From NCBI GenBank assembly GCA_964396995.1, contig CAYNIG010000207.1:1-8741 (forward strand): a DNA stretch of 8,741 bases, written 5' to 3'. The stretch comes from JADJLQ01 sp964396995. Lineage in GTDB: Bacteria > Bacteroidota > Bacteroidia > Chitinophagales > Saprospiraceae. A program made the translations under genes and the position numbers. Every line of letters starts with the position of its first letter. The first letter of the stretch is position 1. Shown one piece after another: positions 6,675 to 8,741 of the stretch. Under the pieces are notes generated by a model that was not told the origin of the DNA, searched no databases, and saw only the letters and a list, made by a program, of their open reading frames with translations.

Positions 6675-7373
6675 TCACTCTGCATCCCCACCGACTTTCA
6701 CGATGTATTTATCTATATCACTGGTCTCAGGAGATAAAGGATATTCTTTTTTCAAAGCCTGAAATTGTGTCAATGCATTGGCATTGTCTTTCTGGTGCAT
6801 GTATAAAAAGCCCAATTTCTTAATATAATATGCTGTAAGCAATTCGTTTTTACCTGCAGCGATGGCCTGTTTGTAATACGATATCGCCTGAGCAAAATCT
6901 TTTTTCTCAGAATAGGCATCACCTAATGTGCCTAATCTGGTGATGGAGGTAGCTTCGTCCTTTGCTGAATAATTTTTAAGAAGATCTATAGCTGCATCAA
7001 ACTGTCCTAAATGCAGATAGCAGATACCTGCATAATATCTGGCTAAATTGGCTGTTTTAGTACCGCTATAAGTCTCGATGATATCGAGAAAACCAGAATA
7101 TCCTCCTCCCGGATTAGTAAGGGCGAGTCTGAATGAATCTTTTTCAAATTGTTGTTGAGCCAGCATCATTTGCTCCACGGCTCTTTCCTGCCGGGGTTTC
7201 TGGTACAATAAATAGTAGGCTAAAAAACCAAAAATGGCTAATAATATGCCACCACCAATGATCCCAATCTTTTGTTGATGATGCTCGAAAAAACTCTTTG
7301 TATTTTGCTGAACTTCAACCAGATCCAATAATTTTTCATCTGATTTTTTAGTGCTCGATTTGACTTTTGCCAT
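6675..7373 (-). CDS. membrane-anchored tetratricopeptide repeat protein (YfgM-like layout)
   Basis: This 232-residue protein has a charged cytoplasmic N-terminus rich in Lys and Ser, a single membrane helix at about residues 36-57 (IGIIGGGILLAIFGFLAYYLL) followed by YQKPRQER, and then a helical region with TPR-like repeats at about 108-135, 145-173 and 181-213. Small-large helix-pair signatures such as ARYYAGICYLHLGQFDAAI and GDAYSEKKDFAQAISYYKQA are clear. The layout resembles YfgM-type proteins, which sit in the inner membrane with the TPRs outside and associate with the Sec translocon and chaperones. That role is inferred from the layout, not shown. A strong promoter lies just upstream (7397-7427), separating it from pdhA. 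It is a probable scaffold; no partner can be named from context. Confidence 0.9.
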   Translation of the reverse strand: MAKVKSSTKKSDEKLLDLVEVQQNTKSFFEHHQQKIGIIGGGILLAIFGFLAYYLLYQKPRQERAVEQMMLAQQQFEKDSFRLALTNPGGGYSGFLDIIETYSGTKTANLARYYAGICYLHLGQFDAAIDLLKNYSAKDEATSITRLGTLGDAYSEKKDFAQAISYYKQAIAAGKNELLTAYYIKKLGFLYMHQKDNANALTQFQALKKEYPLSPETSDIDKYIVKVGGDAE

Positions 7374-7396
7374 GCTAGGTTTTGAAAAAATTTGCG

Positions 7397-7427
7397 CAAA
7401 GATAATTATTTCTCATCAGGTAACAAA
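7397..7427 (-). promoter_or_regulatory. consensus Bacteroidota promoter for the TPR gene
   Basis: On the - strand TTTG (CAAA at 7424-7427) is followed after exactly 19 bases by TATCTTTG (CAAAGATA at 7397-7404), a perfect match to the known Bacteroidota -33/-7 pattern TTTG...TAnnTTTG recognised by the primary sigma factor. Transcription would begin near 7390, giving a leader of about 17 bases before the ATG at 7371-7373. This is the best promoter in the window and indicates that the TPR gene is expressed independently of pdhA. Confidence 0.75.
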
Positions 7428-7475
7428 GTGTGATATGCTATGAAAAGAATTCGTTTATTTCTTCAAAAATCAGAA

Positions 7476-8495
7476 TTACTGAAGAAAAGGATAATCCTCC
7501 TGCACATAATTATCACTGTACAACTCAGAAGGATCAGGAAACGGGGACTCTTCGGCAAACTTAATGGCATCATCTATCTCGGCTTTGATACGGTCTTTGA
7601 TAATCAGTAATTCTTCTTCCGTAGCTATTTGATTGGTAAGAATGGTTTCTTCCAGTGTTGCGATAGGGTCCTGCTCCATATAATGATGCAATTCTTCCTT
7701 TGTACGGTAATTGGCAGGATCACTCACCGAGTGTCCTTTGTACCTATAGGTAAGTATTTCCAAAAAATAAGGGCCTTTTCCAGCGCGGATATGAGCAGCT
7801 GCTTCAGTCAAAGCCTCGTGCACAGACTCCACATTCATACCATCAACTTGCCTGGATGGCATTTCAAAGCCTTGTCCAATTTTGTATATATCAGTCACAT
7901 TGCTGGTACGCTCTACGGAAGTACCCATTGCATAACCATTATTTTCACATATGTACAATACAGGTAATTTCCAGGTCATGGCCATATTAAAAGATTCTAG
8001 CACTATCCCCTGCCTGGCCGCTCCATCACCAAACATCGTAACACTCAACAAGTCAGAACCGCGGTATTTTTCGGCGAAGCCAATTCCGGTGCCGATACCA
8101 ATCTGGGCTCCCACTATACCATTACCTCCAAAAAACCTTTTCTCTTTTGAGAAAAAATGCATAGAACCACCTTTTCCTTTCACACAACCAGTCGCCTTTC
8201 CAAAGAGCTCAGCCATACAGGATGAAGCTGTCAGGCCTTTGGCCAATGCAATACCATGCTGGCGGTAACCAGTCACCAAAGCATCATCAGGTCGAAGCGC
8301 ACTGACTATACCTCCGGCTATGGCCTCTTGTCCTATGTATACGTGACAAAAACCTCTGATCTTTTGCTGGGAATACATCAAAAGTGTACGCTCTTCAAAA
8401 CGACGAATCCGCAACATGGTTTCAAACCACTTCAGATAGGTGGCCTTGTCGTATTTCTTAGTCAATGTATTTACCTTTTGATCTAATACCTGCAT
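7476..8495 (-). CDS. pdhA: pyruvate dehydrogenase E1 component, alpha subunit
   Basis: PdhA together with PdhB forms the thiamine-diphosphate-dependent E1 that decarboxylates pyruvate and passes the acetyl group to the E2 lipoyl domain, feeding acetyl-CoA into the TCA cycle and lipid synthesis in the cytosol. The 339-residue length is normal. The ThDP motif begins with GDGAARQG (156-163) and ends with ENNGYAMGTS (184-193). Other hallmarks are RIRRFEERTLLMY near residue 30, GFCHVYIGQEAIAGG (48-62), YRQHG (77-81), KGKGGSMHFF (106-115) and the loop RYKGHSVSDPANYRTKEE (251-268), equivalent to the phosphorylation loop of mitochondrial E1 alpha. No pdhB or E2 gene is adjacent: the gene downstream encodes a TPR protein and at least 246 non-coding bases lie upstream. 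The beta subunit must therefore be elsewhere. Branched-chain 2-oxoacid E1 alpha is a less likely alternative. Confidence 0.95.
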   Translation of the reverse strand: MQVLDQKVNTLTKKYDKATYLKWFETMLRIRRFEERTLLMYSQQKIRGFCHVYIGQEAIAGGIVSALRPDDALVTGYRQHGIALAKGLTASSCMAELFGKATGCVKGKGGSMHFFSKEKRFFGGNGIVGAQIGIGTGIGFAEKYRGSDLLSVTMFGDGAARQGIVLESFNMAMTWKLPVLYICENNGYAMGTSVERTSNVTDIYKIGQGFEMPSRQVDGMNVESVHEALTEAAAHIRAGKGPYFLEILTYRYKGHSVSDPANYRTKEELHHYMEQDPIATLEETILTNQIATEEELLIIKDRIKAEIDDAIKFAEESPFPDPSELYSDNYVQEDYPFLQ

Positions 8496-8512
8496 TGTGA
8501 TAAGATTTTATG

Positions 8513-8520
8513 CAAAGATA
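8513..8520 (-). promoter_or_regulatory. pdhA: -7 box (TATCTTTG) of the pdhA promoter
   Basis: CAAAGATA on the + strand reads TATCTTTG on the - strand, a perfect Bacteroidota -7 box and the same octamer as that of the TPR gene. It lies 17 bases before the pdhA ATG, giving a very short leader of roughly 10 bases. The element at the consensus -33 position (8540-8543) reads TCAG rather than TTTG, so the upstream half is weak and the promoter may be activator-dependent or moderately strong. Confidence 0.6.
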
Positions 8521-8675
8521 TATCCCTTCGACTAATTTTCTGAGCTAAAAATCAAACAATTGCTTTATCCAATTCTATCTAATAAATCGTTGGGGACCGG
8601 AAACGTATTCATGAAGAAGTAAAACAAATTATAAATCAAAACCCGCTTTTTTTATCGTTTTTATTGAAATTTCCC

Positions 8676-8702
8676 TTGATTCAATGTTCAGGATAGAATC
8701 AA
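8676..8702. repeat. 7-bp inverted repeat in the right-hand non-coding region
   Basis: TTGATTC (8676-8682) and GAATCAA (8696-8702) are perfect inverted copies separated by 13 bases. They sit 21 bases upstream of a + strand TATTTTTG box, where an operator could lie. The spacer is too long and the stem too AT-rich for a convincing terminator. Short palindromes are frequent in AT-rich DNA, so function is uncertain. Confidence 0.3.
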
Positions 8703-8723
8703 CTCAAGATCCTCCAATTTCAG

Positions 8724-8731
8724 TATTTTTG
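8724..8731 (+). promoter_or_regulatory. possible -7 box (TATTTTTG) for a gene beyond the right edge
   Basis: TATTTTTG is a perfect match to TAnnTTTG on the + strand. No TTTG lies 19-21 bases upstream (the region reads AACT and similar), so only half of the promoter pattern is present. Since pdhA points left, a + strand gene starting just past the window would be divergent from it. The call depends on sequence that is not visible. Confidence 0.35.
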
Positions 8732-8741
8732 TATAGTGAGA

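Noticed and set aside
7629..8486. Three + strand open frames (7629-7967, 7951-8268, 8256-8486) antisense to pdhA
   Set aside because: They lie wholly opposite a strongly supported pdhA gene, and their translations have no recognisable domain; they are shadows of the coding strand.
1..8741. A hidden mobile element, CRISPR array, defence system or biosynthetic cluster
   Set aside because: No transposase, integrase, direct-repeat array, terminal repeats or multi-gene accessory module could be seen; gene content and style are uniform across the window.

Overview
The window looks like ordinary chromosomal DNA of a Bacteroidota species, most likely from the Saprospiria/Chitinophagia side of the phylum, although that finer placement is only an impression from protein style. 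The evidence is low G+C with AT-rich gaps, starts without Shine-Dalgarno sequences, promoter boxes of the Bacteroidota type (TTTG, about 19 bases, TAnnTTTG), and family variants typical of the phylum. LpxB implies a Gram-negative envelope with lipid A.

Left part (about 1-2800, + strand): a tight, partly overlapping cluster of surE (5'/3'-nucleotidase), a small three-helix membrane protein of unknown function, lpxB (lipid A disaccharide synthase) and a lipoprotein of the histidine phosphatase superfamily. The joints are an ATGA overlap, a 7-base gap and another ATGA overlap, so the four are almost certainly co-transcribed and translationally coupled. The first 104 bases hold only the tail of something upstream or a tiny ORF.

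Middle (about 2800-6700): a DUF6580-type polytopic membrane protein (+). Convergent to it is a large exported CocE/NonD (X-Pro dipeptidyl-peptidase S15-like) hydrolase (-). Divergent from that, across about 156 bp of AT-rich DNA, is an exported serine hydrolase of the beta-lactamase/PBP fold (+). Both exported enzymes keep complete catalytic sets and probably act on peptides, esters or amides in the periplasm.

Right part (about 6675-8741, - strand): a membrane-anchored TPR protein and the pyruvate dehydrogenase E1 alpha subunit (pdhA). Each has a perfect TATCTTTG -7 box close to its start, and the TPR gene also has a perfect TTTG at the consensus 19-base spacing, so they appear to be separately transcribed. 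The last 220 bases are non-coding. They hold the pdhA promoter, a 7-bp inverted repeat and a + strand TATTTTTG box that may serve a gene beyond the window.

I found no mobile element, CRISPR array, RNA gene, toxin-antitoxin pair or defence island. The content is mostly core metabolism and envelope genes. The most interesting unknowns are the small membrane protein between surE and lpxB, the phosphatase lipoprotein coupled to lpxB, and the divergent pair of exported serine hydrolases.
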